NCBI GenBank assembly: GCA_938008555.1
Contig: CALLKE010000006.1
Location: 1 to 14,415 of the forward strand
Origin: an uncultured Pedobacter sp.
GTDB taxonomy: Bacteria; Bacteroidota; Bacteroidia; Sphingobacteriales; Sphingobacteriaceae
Direction of reading: 5' to 3'
Length of the DNA: 14,415 nt
Part shown: piece by piece, positions 7,216-14,288 of the stretch
Layout: every line of letters starts with the position of its first letter
Numbering within the stretch: the stretch's first letter is position 1
Position numbers and translations under genes: made by a program
Notes under the pieces: generated by a model
The model's database searches: none
The model's input: the letters and a program-made list of their open reading frames with translations, nothing else
What the model was told of the DNA's origin: nothing

Positions 7216-7791
7216 TTAGCCATTTTGTTTTTGAAAAAATATTTTTTTTAAACGTTGTAGGCATTTATACTTTTGGGTTTTGGCATTATCAGCATTGGTA
7301 TATCCAAACTTGTCAGATATCTCTTGCATCGACTTGTTTTGAATATAATAATCCTCAATGATGGTTCTACAAGGGTTCCCCAGTTGTCCTAATGATTTTT
7401 CCATGTGTTGAAAGAGTAGATCTTTCTTCTCATGCTGCTCTAGATCCTCTTCTAATGGAATAAAATCTTCGAAATCTTTAATATTTAATGTATTTCTACT
7501 TTTATGATTCAGTTTCTTAAGCCACAAACGTCTACATATAGAGTATATGAATGTTTTGAGTTTGCAGCTTAATTCAAATTTTCCAGCCTTTACTTTATCG
7601 TACAAAATAATAAGCGATTCCTGAAAGATATCTTTTGCATCATCTTCATCTCCATTGTTACTGAGGACTAATTGTAAAACCATCGGAAAAAAAGACTGGT
7701 ACAATTGGTTAAGCATCAATTTTGAATCATTCAGGATTCCCGATATAATTTCGTTATCACTTAAAGCTGACCTTTTTACGTTTTTACTCAC
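7216..7791 (-). CDS. ECF-type RNA polymerase sigma factor
   Basis: This 191-residue sigma-70-family factor of the extracytoplasmic-function type directs RNA polymerase to a specific set of promoters. Region 2 is seen at about 20-95, with the core-binding/melting helix DAKDIFQESLIILYD (51-65) and an IYSICRRLWLKKL helix. Region 4 is at about 135-185, with a helix-turn-helix around SMQEISDKFGYTNADNAKTQK. The reading frame is open upstream to about 7995, but that part is antisense to the lipoprotein gene. The start chosen is GTG at 7791-7789, with a GGAGA purine run about 10 bases upstream; it gives the normal ECF length and start position before region 2. The next gene in the operon, the anti-sigma-like protease, follows after 3 bases and is its likely regulator. 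Confidence 0.85.
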   Translation of the reverse strand: MSKNVKRSALSDNEIISGILNDSKLMLNQLYQSFFPMVLQLVLSNNGDEDDAKDIFQESLIILYDKVKAGKFELSCKLKTFIYSICRRLWLKKLNHKSRNTLNIKDFEDFIPLEEDLEQHEKKDLLFQHMEKSLGQLGNPCRTIIEDYYIQNKSMQEISDKFGYTNADNAKTQKYKCLQRLKKIFFQKQNG

Positions 7792-7821
7792 TCTTAATAC
7801 TCTCCTGACTAATTTGTAACC

Positions 7822-7829
7822 CAATGATA
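7822..7829 (-). promoter_or_regulatory. Possible -7 box for the sigma/protease operon
   Basis: On the minus strand TATCATTG (one mismatch to TAnnTTTG) lies about 30 bases before the proposed GTG start, with TTTA 19 bases further upstream where TTTG is expected. This is weak; the operon may instead be read by its own sigma factor from an unlike promoter. Confidence 0.25.
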
Positions 7830-7900
7830 GGGAAAATATTTTTTTATTTAAATGGGGGTTACCTTTCTGAGTTACGTGTATTAAGGATAAATTATTTAAA

Positions 7901-7908
7901 TAACTTTT
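7901..7908 (+). promoter_or_regulatory. Possible -7 box for the small lipoprotein
   Basis: TAACTTTT differs from TAnnTTTG only in the last base and lies 13 bases before the lipoprotein ATG. No TTG is seen at the right distance upstream. If real, the leader would be very short. Confidence 0.25.
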
Positions 7909-7921
7909 AGACAAAACAACG

Positions 7922-8131
7922 ATGAAAAAATCATTCAACTTAGGTTTATTGGCTTTAGCTATTGCGGTATCAGTTGCTGCTTGTAACTCAAACAAATCGG
8001 CTTCTTCTTCTTCAGATACAGCTGCTGTTGAGGCTCCTGCAACGAGCGCTGTTGACAGTGCTGCTACTGCAGCCCCTGCTAGCCCTACTACTGAAGCTAC
8101 TACTTCTACTGAAGCAGCTCCTAAAAAGTAG
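7922..8131 (+). CDS. Small Ala/Ser/Thr-rich lipoprotein
   Basis: This is a 69-residue protein. It has a lipoprotein signal peptide: MKK, a hydrophobic stretch, and a lipobox ending VAAC with the acylated Cys at 21. The mature part is low-complexity and rich in Ala, Ser, Thr and Pro, with no folded domain visible. After the Cys comes NSNKSAS, which lacks the acidic pattern of the Bacteroidota surface-export signal, so it is probably anchored facing the periplasm. Function is unknown. It is divergent from the ECF sigma gene with 130 bases between, so it might be a target or companion of that system, but only position supports this. It is monocistronic and ends just before a very strong terminator. 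Confidence 0.72.
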   Translation: MKKSFNLGLLALAIAVSVAACNSNKSASSSSDTAAVEAPATSAVDSAATAAPASPTTEATTSTEAAPKK

Positions 8132-8135
8132 TCTG

Positions 8136-8195
8136 TTCATTAATACAAAAAAGGCGCATCCAATTTATTGGATGCGCCTTTTTTGTATTAATGAA
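8136..8195 (+). terminator. 28-bp perfect-stem intrinsic terminator
   Basis: Bases 8136-8163 are the exact reverse complement of 8168-8195, with a 4-base TTTA loop. The core is GGCGCATCCAA paired to TTGGATGCGCC, flanked by A6 on the left and T6 on the right, a textbook rho-independent terminator whose pairing continues past the T-run. It lies 4 bases after the lipoprotein stop. Symmetry means it would also work on the opposite strand. Confidence 0.9.
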
Positions 8196-8264
8196 ATCAT
8201 AACCTTGACCATTTGAACGATTTGTTTTTAATTAGCCACAGAGCCGTTGTAGGTTTACTTTTAG

Positions 8265-8310
8265 AACCCGGATGCTATGGTGTTTAAAATAGTTGGCATT
8301 TAATAGGGTT
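8265..8310 (+). other. Possible structured leader upstream of metH
   Basis: Nested pairs are visible: AACCC (8265-8269) with GGGTT (8306-8310), ATG (8272-8274) with CAT (8297-8299), and CTAT (8275-8278) with ATAG (8289-8292), around a 10-base loop. The remaining 49 bases to the metH ATG include a C-rich stretch and an AGGA purine run 6 bases before the start. I could not match it to the SAM (S-box) or cobalamin riboswitch consensus. No clear promoter box is visible in 8196-8359. Confidence 0.25.
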
Positions 8311-8359
8311 ACGCTCATTTTTACTCACCCCCATCTTTAACGGTTATATTAGGAAATTA

Positions 8360-11300
8360 ATGAATATCAGAAAAGAATTAGAGGATAGAATACTTGTAAT
8401 AGATGGTGCTATGGGCACCATGATACAGCGTTATCAATTAACAGAAAACGATTTTCGTGGCGAACGATTTAAGAATCACCCATGCGATGTGCAGGGTAAT
8501 AATGATCTCTTAAATATTACTAGACCCGATATAATCAAAGCGATTCATGCAGCCTATTTGAGTGTGGGAGCTGATATTATTGAGACGAATACTTTTAGCA
8601 CACAGCGTATCTCGCTTGCCGATTATCAGATGGAGTCTTTGGCATATGAATTGAGTTTTGAAGGTGCTCGCTTGGCTAAAGAGGTTGCCACTGAGTTTAC
8701 ACGAAATAGTCCTCATAAGCCTCGTTTTGTTGCCGGGGCAATTGGGCCTACAAATCGAACAGCCTCTCTTTCGCCCGATGTAAATGATCCAGGATATCGT
8801 GCAGTTACTTTTGATGACTTAGCTGAGGCCTACTATGAACAAATACGAGGGCTCATTGATGGCGGTGCTGATGTGTTGTTGGTGGAAACCATCTTTGACA
8901 CATTGAATGCAAAAGCAGCTTTATTTGCCATCAAAAAGTATGAACAAGAGATTGGTCGGAAAATTGAAATCATGATTTCGGGTACGATCACAGATGCGAG
9001 TGGACGTACTTTGTCGGGGCAAACAGTAGAGGCATTCTTAAATTCAGTGAATCATGCCGACTTGCTAAGCATTGGTTTAAATTGTGCATTGGGGGCTAAA
9101 GATATGCGCCCATATATTGAAGAGTTATCTGCTAAGTCAGCTTCATTCATCTCCGCTTATCCGAATGCCGGTCTACCTAACGAATTTGGGGCATACGATG
9201 AAATGCCACACGAAACAGCCCATTTGTTGGAGGATTTTATCGAAAATGGTTTTGTTAACATTGTGGGAGGTTGCTGTGGTACTACGCCCGAACATATTCA
9301 ATGTATTGTCGAGAAAGCTGCTAAATATCCTCCTAGGGTTCCTGCAAAACCTGAACCTTTTTTACGATTAAGTGGTTTGGAAGCTTTAACGTTGACACCT
9401 GAAACTAACTTTATCAATATTGGAGAACGTACCAATATCACAGGATCTCCCAAATTTTCTAAACTAATTCTGAGTGGTGATTTTGAAGGAGCACTCACTG
9501 TAGCGCGTCAACAAGTGGAGGGAGGAGCCCAAATTATTGATGTGAATATGGATGAAGGAATGCTTGATTCGGAAGCATCCATGGTAAAATTTTTAAATCT
9601 TATTGCTTCTGAGCCTGATATTGCCAAGCTTCCCATCATGGTCGATTCATCTAAATGGACGGTGATTGAAGCGGGGTTAAAATGTTTGCAGGGAAAAAGT
9701 ATTGTCAATTCTATTTCATTAAAAGAAGGCGAAGAAAAATTTAAAGAGCACGCTAATAAGATTAAACAATATGGTGCAGCTATAGTGGTGATGGCTTTTG
9801 ATGAGCAAGGGCAGGCTGATTCACTTGTGCGTCGAAAAGAAATTTGCCAACGTTCATATTCTATTTTAGTAGATAAAGTCCACTTTCCTCCTCAGGATAT
9901 CATTTTTGATCCTAATATTTTAACTGTTGCTACAGGGTTGGATGAGCATAATAACTATGCAGTTGATTTTATTGAAGCTACACGATGGATCAAGCAGAAT
10001 CTGCCTTTGGCAAAAGTGAGTGGTGGAGTAAGCAATATTTCGTTTTCTTTTCGGGGAAATAACACAGTGCGAGAAGCGATGCATGCTGCATTTTTATACC
10101 ATGCAATCAAAGCTGGATTGGACATGGGTATTGTTAATGCAGGGATGCTAGAGGTTTACGAGGAAATTCCTAAAGATTTATTGCAGCTAGTAGAAGATGT
10201 ATTGCTCAATCGGCGGGCAGATGCTACTGAGCGTTTGGTTGAGTTTGCTGATACGATCAAAACCAAAGGTAGAGTCATTATCAAAGATGAAGAGTGGCGC
10301 AAAGGAAGTGTTCAGGATCGGTTATCACACTCGCTCGTCAAGGGAATTATCGACTATCTCGACCAAGATGTAGAGGAGGCAAGACAGCATTATGCAAAAC
10401 CTTTAGAGGTGATTGAGGGGCCATTGATGGCAGGAATGAATATTGTGGGCGATCTGTTTGGTGCAGGGAAGATGTTTTTACCTCAGGTTGTTAAGTCGGC
10501 ACGTGTGATGAAAAAGGCAGTTGCCTATCTTTTGCCCTTTATCGAAGAAGAAAAACGTGTAAACGCAAACACCGACCAACGAAAAAATGCGGGTAAAATA
10601 TTACTAGCTACTGTGAAAGGAGATGTGCATGATATTGGGAAAAATATTGTTGGGGTTGTGCTCGCCTGCAATAATTTCGAGGTAATTGATTTAGGAGTAA
10701 TGGTACCTTCTCAAGAAATTATTCGCAAAGCGAAAGAAGAGCAGGTCGATATTATCGGTTTGAGTGGTTTGATTACGCCTTCATTAGATGAGATGGTTCA
10801 TTTTGCTAAAGAAATGGAGCGTGAAGGGTTTACTTGTCCACTCATTATTGGGGGGGCAACGACATCACGTATACATGCAGCAGTTAAAATTGCACCTAAC
10901 TATTCTGGGCCAGCTATTCATGTTTTGGATGCTTCTAGGAGCGTTACTGTTTGCAGTACGTTGATGAATAATGATATGCGAGGTGAGTATATTCAAAATA
11001 TCAATCATGAGTATAGCGTATCTAGAGAGGCTCATTTGAACAAACGCTCTGATAAACGCTTCAAAACAATTGCTGAAGCACGTGACTTGAGATTTAAAAT
11101 CAATTTAGAAGATCATCGCCCACCTAAGCCTACGTTTTTAGGAACGAAAATTTTAGAAGATTTCCCATTAGCTGAATTAGTTCCATATATCGATTGGACA
11201 CCATTTTTTCATACATGGGAATTGCGTGGCACATATCCAAGAATATTTCAAGACACCTTTGTAGGTGTAGAGGCTAAAAAATTATTTGATGATGCACAGG

Positions 11301-12034
11301 TTCTTTTAGATCAGATTATACGTCAAAAACTGTTGAAAGCTAATGTGGTCATTGGTTTTTGGCCAGCAAATGCGGTGGCTGATGATATTGAACTATATAC
11401 GGATGAAAATCGGGAACATGTTTTCTCAACTATTCATACGCTTCGACAACAGTCTGAAAAAGCAAAAGGTGAGCCTCATTATGCCTTGTCAGACTTTATT
11501 GCTCAAAAAGACAGTGGTATCACTGATTATTTTGGTGGTTTTGCAGTTACTACAGGTATTGGTTGTGATGAATTGGTAGCCAAGTTTGAAAAACAGCATG
11601 ATGATTATAATAGTATTATGGTTAAGGCTTTGGCAGATCGATTAGCGGAAGCATTGGCGGAGCGCATGCACGAATTAGTACGTAAAAAATATTGGGCCTA
11701 TGCTACTGATGAAGATTTAAATAATGAAGAATTAATTAAAGAAAAATATACTGGTATTCGACCAGCACCTGGCTATCCAGCTTGTCCAGATCATACTGAG
11801 AAACATATTTTATTTGATTTACTCAATGCCGAAAAGGCAACAGGTCTTAAATTAACAGAAAGCTATGCGATGTATCCCACTGCAGCTGTTAGTGGTTTTT
11901 ATTTCTCACATCCGGAATCACGTTATTTTGCTTTGGGAAAAATTAATAAGGATCAAGTGACTGATTATGCCAAACGTAAGAATATGTCTGTAGAAGAGGT
12001 TGAAAGATGGCTTGCTCCAAACTTAGCATACTGA
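8360..12034 (+). CDS. metH: Cobalamin-dependent methionine synthase, full length
   Basis: This 1224-residue cytosolic enzyme moves a methyl group from 5-methyltetrahydrofolate through cobalamin to homocysteine, giving methionine and tetrahydrofolate. The length matches E. coli MetH (1227) and all four modules are present in order. The homocysteine-binding barrel (about 1-325) has zinc ligands C242, C305 and C306. The folate-binding barrel (about 345-625) contains an NIGERTNITGSPKF start. The cobalamin cap and Rossmann domains (about 640-890) hold DVHDIGKN with H757, the axial cobalt ligand equivalent to E. coli His759. The activation domain (about 900-1224) contains RPAPGYPACPDH beginning at R1134, the S-adenosylmethionine-binding loop used in reactivation. 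The ATG at 8360 follows AGGAAATTA. The gene is monocistronic, ending at a 20-bp hairpin. Requirement for B12 is therefore expected in this organism. Confidence 0.97.
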   Translation: MNIRKELEDRILVIDGAMGTMIQRYQLTENDFRGERFKNHPCDVQGNNDLLNITRPDIIKAIHAAYLSVGADIIETNTFSTQRISLADYQMESLAYELSFEGARLAKEVATEFTRNSPHKPRFVAGAIGPTNRTASLSPDVNDPGYRAVTFDDLAEAYYEQIRGLIDGGADVLLVETIFDTLNAKAALFAIKKYEQEIGRKIEIMISGTITDASGRTLSGQTVEAFLNSVNHADLLSIGLNCALGAKDMRPYIEELSAKSASFISAYPNAGLPNEFGAYDEMPHETAHLLEDFIENGFVNIVGGCCGTTPEHIQCIVEKAAKYPPRVPAKPEPFLRLSGLEALTLTPETNFINIGERTNITGSPKFSKLILSGDFEGALTVARQQVEGGAQIIDVNMDEGMLDSEASMVKFLNLIASEPDIAKLPIMVDSSKWTVIEAGLKCLQGKSIVNSISLKEGEEKFKEHANKIKQYGAAIVVMAFDEQGQADSLVRRKEICQRSYSILVDKVHFPPQDIIFDPNILTVATGLDEHNNYAVDFIEATRWIKQNLPLAKVSGGVSNISFSFRGNNTVREAMHAAFLYHAIKAGLDMGIVNAGMLEVYEEIPKDLLQLVEDVLLNRRADATERLVEFADTIKTKGRVIIKDEEWRKGSVQDRLSHSLVKGIIDYLDQDVEEARQHYAKPLEVIEGPLMAGMNIVGDLFGAGKMFLPQVVKSARVMKKAVAYLLPFIEEEKRVNANTDQRKNAGKILLATVKGDVHDIGKNIVGVVLACNNFEVIDLGVMVPSQEIIRKAKEEQVDIIGLSGLITPSLDEMVHFAKEMEREGFTCPLIIGGATTSRIHAAVKIAPNYSGPAIHVLDASRSVTVCSTLMNNDMRGEYIQNINHEYSVSREAHLNKRSDKRFKTIAEARDLRFKINLEDHRPPKPTFLGTKILEDFPLAELVPYIDWTPFFHTWELRGTYPRIFQDTFVGVEAKKLFDDAQVLLDQIIRQKLLKANVVIGFWPANAVADDIELYTDENREHVFSTIHTLRQQSEKAKGEPHYALSDFIAQKDSGITDYFGGFAVTTGIGCDELVAKFEKQHDDYNSIMVKALADRLAEALAERMHELVRKKYWAYATDEDLNNEELIKEKYTGIRPAPGYPACPDHTEKHILFDLLNAEKATGLKLTESYAMYPTAAVSGFYFSHPESRYFALGKINKDQVTDYAKRKNMSVEEVERWLAPNLAY

Positions 12035-12083
12035 GTATAAATGGTTAATCTGTAAAGTATCTCTACAGATTAACCATTTATAC
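12035..12083 (+). terminator. 20-bp perfect-stem terminator after metH
   Basis: GTATAAATGGTTAATCTGTA at 12035-12054 is the exact reverse complement of 12064-12083, with a 9-base loop. It starts on the base after the metH stop codon and is followed by TTTTGATC, a short T-tract. The bases 12081-12088 (TACTTTTG) also match the -7 promoter consensus, but no TTG lies at the right distance upstream. Confidence 0.78.
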
Positions 12084-12166
12084 TTTTGATCATTCGTAGA
12101 ATCTGTTATACACTGATTACAGGAAAATAGTTTTCAACTTTGTCGGCTGATTTTAACTTCAATATG

Positions 12167-12193
12167 TTGGTTTTATACAAAGCCTTACCTTCG
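12167..12193 (+). promoter_or_regulatory. Possible promoter for the MazG-like/ruvC operon
   Basis: TTG at 12167-12169 is followed after 16 bases by TACCTTCG (12186-12193), one mismatch from TAnnTTTG. The box ends 18 bases before the ATG at 12212. The spacing is one base short of the usual range, so support is moderate. Confidence 0.35.
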
Positions 12194-12211
12194 TCATAAA
12201 AAATCTAATTG

Positions 12212-12547
12212 ATGACTATCGAAGAAGCCCAAAAAACAGTTGATATTTGGATCAAAACCACAGGTATCCGTTATTTTAATGAATTGACCAATACCGCTAT
12301 TCTCATGGAAGAGGTTGGTGAGGTAGCGCGTGTGATGGCTCGTCGATATGGTGAGCAATCCTATAAAAAATCAGACGAAGCGATTGATCTTGGTGATGAA
12401 CTAGCTGACGTTTTATTCGTACTCATCTGTTTAGCTAACCAAACAGGTATTAACTTGACCGAAGCGATGGAGAAAAATCTGGTGAAAAAGAGTATCCGTG
12501 ATGCGAACAGACATAAGAATAATGAGAAATTATCATCTGGATGTTAA
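12212..12547 (+). CDS. MazG-like nucleotide pyrophosphohydrolase
   Basis: This 111-residue, all-alpha protein belongs to the MazG/dUTPase-like NTP pyrophosphohydrolase superfamily, which cleaves nucleoside triphosphates to monophosphates and pyrophosphate and often cleans up non-canonical nucleotides. The metal-binding pattern is visible as EEVGE (E33, E34, E37) and, after about 25 residues, ELAD (E63, D66). The start is the ATG at 12212 rather than the TTG one codon upstream. The last 7 bases overlap the ruvC start, so translation of the two genes is probably coupled. It is a single-domain form, much shorter than E. coli MazG (263 residues), and its exact substrate is unknown. Pairing with the Holliday-junction resolvase hints at a genome-maintenance role, by context only. 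Confidence 0.82.
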   Translation: MTIEEAQKTVDIWIKTTGIRYFNELTNTAILMEEVGEVARVMARRYGEQSYKKSDEAIDLGDELADVLFVLICLANQTGINLTEAMEKNLVKKSIRDANRHKNNEKLSSGC

Positions 12548-13140
12548 AGGAAGAAAAGTCGACTGAGCGTATTATTCTAGGTATTGACCCAGGTACGAAC
12601 GTGATGGGGTATGGCATTATCAAAGAAATAAAGAACCAAGTTGAACTAATTAGTTTAGGGGTTGTGAAATTAGATCACCTCGATGATCATGCTTTAAAGC
12701 TTAAACGCATCTTTGAGAAAACGGTTGTTTTGATTGAGCAATATCAGCCAGATTGTTTGGCTGTTGAGGCCCCATTTTATGGGAAAAATATACAGGTGAT
12801 GCTCAAATTGGGAAGAGCGCAGGGAGTTGCAATGGCCGCTGCACTCTCCAAAGACATACCTATTTTTGAATATGCTCCTCGAAAAATTAAACAATCCATC
12901 ACAGGTAATGGGAATGCGGGGAAAGAACAAGTTGCGGCGATGCTCAAAACTTTATTAAAATTTACAGAAAGGCCTGAGTTTTTAGATGCAACAGATGGTT
13001 TAGCTGTAGCTTTATGCCACTCTTTTCAAAAAATAAGCACGACTGGGAAAAGCAAAAATTACTCGGGTTGGGAAGCTTTTGTAAAAGACAATACAAAGAG
13101 AGTGGGAGGGAAGGATGTATCAATAACAAATCGGAAATAA
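12541..13140 (+). CDS. ruvC: Holliday junction resolvase RuvC
   Basis: This 199-residue, RNase H-fold endonuclease cuts four-way DNA junctions symmetrically after branch migration by RuvAB in recombination repair. The acidic active site is complete: D16 in GIDPGTNVMGYG, E76 in AVEAPF, and D149 and D152 in LDATDGLAVALCH, corresponding to D7, E66, D138 and D141 of E. coli. GKNIQVMLKLGRAQGV (81-96) is also typical. Compared with E. coli (173 residues), it has nine extra N-terminal residues and a C-terminal extension of about 30 residues including SGWEAFVKDN. The ATG lies inside the end of the MazG-like gene. ruvA and ruvB are not in the window. The TAA stop lies in the left arm of the following hairpin. 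Confidence 0.96.
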   Translation: MLKEEKSTERIILGIDPGTNVMGYGIIKEIKNQVELISLGVVKLDHLDDHALKLKRIFEKTVVLIEQYQPDCLAVEAPFYGKNIQVMLKLGRAQGVAMAAALSKDIPIFEYAPRKIKQSITGNGNAGKEQVAAMLKTLLKFTERPEFLDATDGLAVALCHSFQKISTTGKSKNYSGWEAFVKDNTKRVGGKDVSITNRK

Positions 13141-13182
13141 ATCGCTGTTAGAGGTTCGGAAACCTCTAACAGCGATTTATTT
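13135..13182. terminator. 22-bp perfect hairpin at the ruvC 3' end
   Basis: Bases 13135-13156 are the exact reverse complement of 13161-13182, with a 4-base CGGA loop. The left arm includes the ruvC stop codon (13138-13140). The right arm ends ATTTATTT and continues into TATCC, a weak T-rich tail. On the other strand it lies about 60 bases beyond the HIT gene, so it could serve both convergent operons. A small extra stem, GGCTA (13189-13193) with TAGCC (13201-13205), lies on the HIT side. Confidence 0.75.
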
Positions 13183-13243
13183 TATCCAGGCTATTTAGAG
13201 TAGCCAAAATTTGATGAAATACCCTTTCAATTCATTATGATGA

Positions 13244-13654
13244 TTACTTGACGAATGCAGGAGCAATGGCAAGCCTAATTCTTTCTGCAACTGTGGCAAG
13301 TTCTTCACTGGAAGGGTTTAATTTTTTCTTACTAAAGTTCATATCATCTACTTCATTCATCGGAATGAGGTGAATGTGAGCATGTGGAACTTCTAGGCCA
13401 ATTACAGCAACGCCTACTTTGATACAAGAGACGGCTTTTTTAAGTCCTTCTGCTACCACTTTGGCAAAATTCATCAAACCGATGTAGGTCTCATCATCTA
13501 AATCGAAAATATAATCAATCTCCTTTTTAGGTATGACCAAAACATGACCCATCGATAGTGGTTGAATGTCTAAGAAGGCCAGATAATCTTTATTTTCAGC
13601 TACTCGATGAGCAGGAATTTTACCAGAAATGATTTTTGAAAAGATAGATGCCAT
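13244..13654 (-). CDS. HIT-family (histidine triad) nucleotide hydrolase
   Basis: This 136-residue protein has the histidine triad signature HAHIHLIP (H91, H93, H95), preceded by a typical HIT start, SIFSKIISGKIPAHRVAE, and by FLDIQPLSMGHVLVIPKKEI. It belongs to the Hint/HinT-like branch, whose members hydrolyse phosphoramidates such as AMP linked to lysine or other amines; the central His is the nucleophile. The physiological substrate is unknown. The protein is slightly longer than E. coli HinT (119), with a Lys-rich insertion after the triad and a C-terminal helix. It follows greA by 39 bases on the same strand, with no terminator between, so both genes are probably in one transcript. Confidence 0.9.
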   Translation of the reverse strand: MASIFSKIISGKIPAHRVAENKDYLAFLDIQPLSMGHVLVIPKKEIDYIFDLDDETYIGLMNFAKVVAEGLKKAVSCIKVGVAVIGLEVPHAHIHLIPMNEVDDMNFSKKKLNPSSEELATVAERIRLAIAPAFVK

Positions 13655-13693
13655 TATATTTTTTACCCTTTTGTTTTAGATGAAGAAGTGTAG

Positions 13694-14167
13694 CTATCTA
13701 GAAATCTCGATAATTTCAAATTCGATTTTCCCAGCAGGTGCCATAATTTCGGCTCTTTCACCAACAGATTTTCCCAATAAACCTTGTGCTATTGGCGACT
13801 TTACAGATATTTTGCCTGATTTTAAGTCAGCTTCTGATTCGGAAACCAGTTGGTAAGTCATGGTAGCACTATTTTTAATGTTCCTGATTTTGACAACAGA
13901 TAAAGCTAGCACCTTAGATGTATCTAGTTTTGCTTCATCAATTAAACGTGCATTCGCGAGAGCTTCAGTGAGTTTAGCTATTTTTGCTTCGTGATGTCCT
14001 TGAGCTTCCTTTGCTGCATCATATTCTGCATTCTCTGATAGATCTCCTTTATCTCTGGCTTCAGCGATTGCTTTAGCCATTTGAGAGCGCCCTTCTGTCT
14101 TTAAAAAGTGTAGTTCTTCTTTTAGTTTTTCTAATCCTTCTTTGCTGTAATAAGTTACCTCTGCCAT
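13694..14167 (-). CDS. greA: Transcription elongation factor GreA
   Basis: This 157-residue protein binds the secondary channel of RNA polymerase and stimulates cleavage of backtracked RNA, rescuing stalled complexes. The N-terminal coiled coil (about 10-78) carries the hallmark EARDKGDLSENAEYDAAKEA, with the acidic tip residues D42 and E45 that act at the polymerase active site. The C-terminal FKBP-like domain (about 80-157) includes the SPIAQGLLGKSVGE segment. The length equals the usual 155-160 residues. The ATG at 14167 gives the standard MAEVTYYSKEG start. An overlapping frame that begins further upstream on the same strand is not credible because it runs through the hairpin and promoter. 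greA is the first gene of an operon with the HIT hydrolase. Confidence 0.96.
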   Translation of the reverse strand: MAEVTYYSKEGLEKLKEELHFLKTEGRSQMAKAIAEARDKGDLSENAEYDAAKEAQGHHEAKIAKLTEALANARLIDEAKLDTSKVLALSVVKIRNIKNSATMTYQLVSESEADLKSGKISVKSPIAQGLLGKSVGERAEIMAPAGKIEFEIIEISR

Positions 14168-14193
14168 AGCCTTTTTAGATTTGTGATAGTACT

Positions 14194-14249
14194 ACAAAAA
14201 CAAACAAGACTATCTTGGTTCTTCCAAATATAGTCTTGTTTGTTTTTGT
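14194..14249. terminator. 20-bp hairpin upstream of greA
   Basis: ACAAAAACAAACAAGACTAT (14194-14213) is the exact reverse complement of 14230-14249. Inside, after a small internal loop, TTGG (14215-14218) can pair with CCAA (14224-14227). Read from the minus strand it lies about 120 bases after the stop of the partial upstream gene and before greA, so it may end that gene's transcript or act within a greA leader. Each arm ends in an A/T-rich tract inside the stem. Confidence 0.6.
14225..14232 (-). promoter_or_regulatory. greA: -7 box upstream of greA inside the hairpin
   Basis: On the minus strand this reads TATATTTG, a full match to TAnnTTTG, 57 bases before the greA ATG. It lies at the inner end of the hairpin. 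The -33 half is poor (TTTAG about 23 bases upstream). Confidence 0.4.
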
Positions 14250-14255
14250 GGACGC

Positions 14256-14288
14256 TAAAGGTACCATTTTTGATTTTAGAAATCCAAA
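14256..14288 (-). promoter_or_regulatory. greA: Alternative greA promoter (TTTG-N21-TACCTTTA)
   Basis: On the minus strand TTTG (14288-14285) is followed after 21 bases by TACCTTTA (14263-14256), one mismatch from TAnnTTTG. Transcription from here would begin at about 14250 and include the whole hairpin in the greA leader. Confidence 0.35.

Noticed and set aside
7792..7995. N-terminal extension of the ECF sigma reading frame to about 7995
   Set aside because: It is antisense to the start of the lipoprotein gene and its spacer, has no sigma homology, and a GTG at 7791 with a purine-rich upstream run gives the normal ECF length.
7962..8216. Leucine-rich alternative frame across the lipoprotein gene
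   Set aside because: It is an out-of-frame reading of the GCT/ACT-rich repeat codons and runs through the 28-bp terminator.
8216..8320. S-box SAM riboswitch before metH (GAACCCGGATGC resembles part of the consensus)
   Set aside because: The rest of the S-box core, including the GGAGGGA-type and GATGAA segments, is missing.
12081..12088. Full-match -7 box TACTTTTG just after metH
   Set aside because: It coincides with the terminator tail, lacks a TTG at a suitable distance and is over 120 bases from the next gene.
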